From Planctomycetaceae bacterium (GTDB lineage Bacteria > Planctomycetota > Planctomycetia > Pirellulales > Pirellulaceae), in contig REEF01000434.1 in the NCBI GenBank assembly GCA_007695205.1, forward strand, positions 1-27,765: a DNA stretch of 27,765 nt, in the 5' to 3' direction. Numbering within the stretch: the first letter of the stretch is position 1; every line of letters starts with the position of its first letter. Under the pieces are notes generated by a model, which searched no databases, had not been told where the DNA came from, and worked only from the letters and a program-made list of their open reading frames with translations. Positions 25,565-27,765 of the stretch are shown here, piece by piece. The translations under genes were made by a program, and so were the position numbers.

Positions 25565-25911
25565 CCCGAACCCTTCCGAATATCTATGAACCGGTGCTTA
25601 GCAGCTTCTGCCGAACGCCTACGTTATTCTCGCGTTCCCGTCGAGGGTGGCAATCACCAAGTCGACGGATTCGACTCACTACGATTGGTGAAATGCCTAT
25701 TCGTTAGAATGCGTGTATCGTTCCTTTTCGGCCAAGACCCACTCTTGGGAAATAGTTCGACCAGACCATCGCGAATAACCGAAAACATTTGCAGGCCCAT
25801 GCTCCGTCGTCTAGACTTGTGGACGTGCACCAACTTGACACCCCAGTTTGCCCAGATTATTATCTTAAGGTGACGTGTTGGAATTCCTTTTCATGAGAAG
25901 TATTTAGCGAC
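25565..25911. other. Intergenic region between divergent genes
   Basis: These 347 bases are less GC-rich than the flanking genes. They hold the strong plus-strand promoter at 25835-25863 and, near 25660-25693, the short inverted pairs CACCAA/TTGGTG and GTCGA/TCGAC. A 95-codon open frame on the plus strand (25586-25873) runs through the promoter, lacks a ribosome binding site and resembles nothing known, so I do not call it a gene. A minus-strand promoter for the helical-repeat protein gene should lie here, but I could not place it with confidence. Confidence 0.5.
25835..25863 (+). promoter_or_regulatory. Near-consensus housekeeping (sigma-70 type) promoter
   Basis: TTGACA (25835-25840) matches the -35 consensus exactly. 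TATTAT (25858-25863), five of six, follows at the ideal 17-base spacing. The expected transcript would start near 25870 and give a leader of about 40 bases to the ATG at 25912. It is the best promoter match noticed in the window and suggests steady, strong expression of the coiled-coil membrane protein. Confidence 0.7.
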
Positions 25912-27384
25912 ATGAACAACCCGCTCGTCTACCAAGCGATCGGCGTATTGCTGGTCCTGTTTTACATCTTCCTGCTGGTGATGTGCTGGAAAACGTGGCG
26001 GGTCACGCACGTTCTGTTTTCGTTCTTCGTCTTCGCTGGTGCCGTGACATTCCTGATTTTTGCCGCGTTGGTGCTGAAAACCCACTCCGCTTGGCGTACT
26101 CACTACGAGCAGCACACCGTGGCGATCGAGCAGTTGCGAGCCGAGAACGAGCGGATGCTGTTCGGCGATCTGGAGGTGGTCCAGCAGACCGAGGGGTCCA
26201 TCCGCAGTCTGCGGGCTGATCTGGAGAGCGCGGTGGTCGATCGGGGCCGCGTCTGGCGGGAATGCCGACCGTTGAAACGGTTGGGGGAAGGCGAATATCA
26301 GGTTCGTACGGTCCCGATCAGCCAACCGGAGGGCGTGCCAGCCAGTCCCAGTGGGATCACCGAGGGGACCGTTTTGTACGCCTTTACCGAACAGGAGAAT
26401 CAGGACGGTTATCGCGTTCCGGCCTTTTATTTGGGTGAATTCACCGTGGTCAACGCGACGGAATCGGACGTTTCTCTGCGTACTCAGTTGCCGATGGCCC
26501 CCGACCAGGTCAAAGCGGCTGGACTGGCTAACACCAGTTGGGTCTTGTATGAAACGCTGCCACTGGACAGCCACCACGCGTTTGCGGAGATGGACGCAAG
26601 CGAGCGACGGATGTTGGGGATGGACATCGAGCGTTTGCGCGAGTGGATGCCCAATCGCTATGGCTTGCCCGAGGACCAGTACCAGGCGATGCTGGAGCGG
26701 TTTCATCGCTTCAATCGCGAAGCGACGGATCAGGATCCACCCGAAAACCTGTGGGTGTTGGTCGAGTTCGAAAAGCCGCATGAGATCCAGGTGGACAGCG
26801 ACGTCGAGCAATCGTTGCTGGACGCAGGAGGCCGCTTCTTTGATTCCAGTGGCCGAGCGTTGGAGCTCCGGTTACGTCGTGGCGAGGACGGGACGGTCAC
26901 GTTCCGTCAGGGGGATTCCACGATTTTCGACAAAGAGACCGGCGATCGACTCGTAAGCGACGGGATCGCCAGACAGATCCAGGTCCTGTACCGCCGCCAC
27001 TTGCACGACTTTGCGTTCTTCTTCCGGGACGCCTACCACCGGCATCAGACGTTGGACCTGGAGGTTATGCGAGCCCAGCGCGACGCAGCGATCATGACCG
27101 ATCTGAAGTCCAGAGCCGAAGAGCAGATGGCCCTGCGACAGCAGGAGAGGTCCGATCTGGAGCACGATCTGGCCGGGTTCCAGCGGGAGTTGAACGAGGT
27201 GACCGCGTATCACGAGGCGTTGCAGACTCGTTGGCGTCAGACGACACAACGGTTGAGCGAGCTGTTTCGAGCTAACAACCAAATGATGGACGAGATGACG
27301 CGTCTGCAGTTCGAAATGGCTCGCCAGATCAACCAGCGCATCCAACAGGCCAGTGTTGCCGAGGACGCGTCCGGCCAGCCTTGA
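25912..27384 (+). CDS. Two-TM membrane protein with C-terminal coiled coil, unknown function
   Basis: A 490-residue protein I do not recognise. Two hydrophobic helices lie at the N-terminus (about residues 5-30 and 34-58), joined by a short WKTWRV loop. A short coiled-coil segment follows (about 60-110), then a mixed soluble domain (about 110-350) containing EGTVLYAFTEQ and GYRVPAFYLGEFTV. A long C-terminal coiled coil (about 380-480) is rich in Glu, Gln, Arg and Leu, for example AEEQMALRQQERSDLEHDL. Two TM helices close to the start place both ends on the same side of the membrane, probably the cytoplasm or its planctomycete equivalent. The start is set by its position after the strong promoter and by the N-terminal TM helix. 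A role as a membrane-anchored scaffold is speculation. Confidence 0.8.
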   Translation: MNNPLVYQAIGVLLVLFYIFLLVMCWKTWRVTHVLFSFFVFAGAVTFLIFAALVLKTHSAWRTHYEQHTVAIEQLRAENERMLFGDLEVVQQTEGSIRSLRADLESAVVDRGRVWRECRPLKRLGEGEYQVRTVPISQPEGVPASPSGITEGTVLYAFTEQENQDGYRVPAFYLGEFTVVNATESDVSLRTQLPMAPDQVKAAGLANTSWVLYETLPLDSHHAFAEMDASERRMLGMDIERLREWMPNRYGLPEDQYQAMLERFHRFNREATDQDPPENLWVLVEFEKPHEIQVDSDVEQSLLDAGGRFFDSSGRALELRLRRGEDGTVTFRQGDSTIFDKETGDRLVSDGIARQIQVLYRRHLHDFAFFFRDAYHRHQTLDLEVMRAQRDAAIMTDLKSRAEEQMALRQQERSDLEHDLAGFQRELNEVTAYHEALQTRWRQTTQRLSELFRANNQMMDEMTRLQFEMARQINQRIQQASVAEDASGQP

Positions 27385-27402
27385 CCCATCGTTGCACAAA
27401 AA

Positions 27403-27429
27403 GTAGGACGGATTGCCAATCCGTCCTAC
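27403..27429. terminator. 27-base palindrome after the coiled-coil protein gene, likely terminator or repeat
   Basis: GTAGGACGGATTG (27403-27415) and CAATCCGTCCTAC (27417-27429) are perfect 13-base complements around a single C. It begins 18 bases after the stop at 27384. No U-run follows, so it would act as a hairpin barrier rather than a classical intrinsic terminator. The motif resembles short palindromes scattered between genes in planctomycete genomes (recollection, not checked). Confidence 0.55.
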
Positions 27430-27487
27430 CTCTATTGCCCGGTCGCGCCGAAGGCGGCGATCGGCGATCCGAAACACCAGGATCTTC

Positions 27488-27515
27488 TTTACGGCCCAAC
27501 AAACTCATGGATAAT
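27488..27515 (+). promoter_or_regulatory. Candidate promoter for the Tat-leader gene
   Basis: TTTACG (27488-27493) and GATAAT (27510-27515) are 16 bases apart, matching four and five of six consensus bases. They lie about 57 bases before the ATG at 27572. Confidence 0.35.
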
Positions 27516-27571
27516 CTCTGGTAGATGGGAAGGGCTGCGATTGAATTACTGAGAATCGGGGAGGAAATGAG

Positions 27572-27742
27572 ATGGGCGGATTGATCAGCAAGAAACGGCT
27601 CTCGCGTCGGGCGATGCTGCGCGGAACGGGGGTAGCCCTGGCTCTGCCCTGGCTGGATGCCATGACGTCCGCTTGGGCCAGTCCAGCCGATGCGGCGACC
27701 GCCCAGGCTGCTACGGTCGCGGTTGCTTCAGCCATTCGCTGA
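27572..27742 (+). CDS. Tat-signal leader of a DUF1552-type protein, ending at an early stop (56 codons)
   Basis: This short frame starts at an ATG preceded by GGGGAGG at good spacing. It encodes KKRLSRRAMLRGTGVALALP and then WLDAM: a twin-arginine (SRRAMLRG) export signal whose wording is that of planctomycete DUF1552 proteins, which are normally around 400-470 residues. Here an in-frame TGA at 27740-27742 ends the protein after an Ala-rich stretch, 23 bases before the window edge. It may be a frameshifted or prematurely stopped DUF1552 gene, or an unusually short Tat-exported peptide; the DNA beyond the edge would decide. The +1 frame continues (QPFADGLGLPRL) but does not resemble the usual DUF1552 start of the mature protein. 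Confidence 0.6.
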   Translation: MGGLISKKRLSRRAMLRGTGVALALPWLDAMTSAWASPADAATAQAATVAVASAIR

Positions 27743-27765
27743 CGGTCTGGGGTTGCCGAGGCTCT

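Noticed and set aside
25586..25873. 95-codon open frame on the plus strand between divergent genes
   Set aside because: It spans the strong promoter at 25835-25863, lacks a ribosome binding site and has no recognisable sequence features.

Overview
The window looks like chromosomal DNA of a planctomycete, most likely of the Pirellula/Rhodopirellula kind. Four things point there: a gene for the archaeal-type C1 enzyme FhcB (formylmethanofuran dehydrogenase subunit B family), which among bacteria is typical of methylotrophs and planctomycetes; a Tat leader of the DUF1552 type common in planctomycetes; very large GC-rich genes for secreted or membrane proteins with few relatives elsewhere; and short palindromic intergenic repeats. 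No tRNA, rRNA, CRISPR array, phage or transposase gene is visible.

Layout. The left edge (1-1266, minus) holds most of a tyrosine phenol-lyase/tryptophanase family enzyme. After a ~625-base gap with only small hairpins comes fhcB (plus), convergent with arfB (minus), a peptidyl-tRNA hydrolase that rescues stalled ribosomes. arfB lies behind a large secreted DUF11-repeat protein gene (3800-6169, minus). That gene diverges from a uroporphyrinogen-decarboxylase-family methyltransferase gene (6340-7545, plus). The next 6 kb (7704-13637, minus) are a single gene for a 1977-residue membrane protein with dozens of hydrophobic segments. Between 13.6 and 16.7 kb lie a decayed leucine-rich-repeat fragment, a pentanucleotide-rich inverted repeat, a secreted sialidase-like protein, a single-domain globin and a universal stress protein. 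From 17.0 to 22.8 kb runs a tight plus-strand block: dnaE (replicative polymerase), the C-terminal half of a split transketolase, and a RuBisCO-like protein. A secreted helical-repeat protein (minus) faces that block. It diverges from a two-TM coiled-coil membrane protein that has a near-consensus promoter. The window ends with a 56-codon Tat leader of DUF1552 type that stops early.

How parts fit together. Usp and globin are adjacent on one strand, and the globin has its own TATAAT box flanked by an 8-bp inverted repeat, which suggests a stress- or gas-responsive pair. The split transketolase half and the RuBisCO-like protein are 51 bases apart and probably act on related sugar phosphates; the RuBisCO-like protein has lost most carboxylase residues, so it is not a CO2-fixing enzyme. 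The clearest non-gene signal is a repeat found twice (7563-7706 and 15554-15724). It has fixed internal lengths, nested inverted repeats and, in the second copy, 24-base terminal inverted repeats. In the first copy its terminal bases form the stop codon of the giant membrane-protein gene.

All calls come from reading the sequence and from remembered family features; no database search was run.
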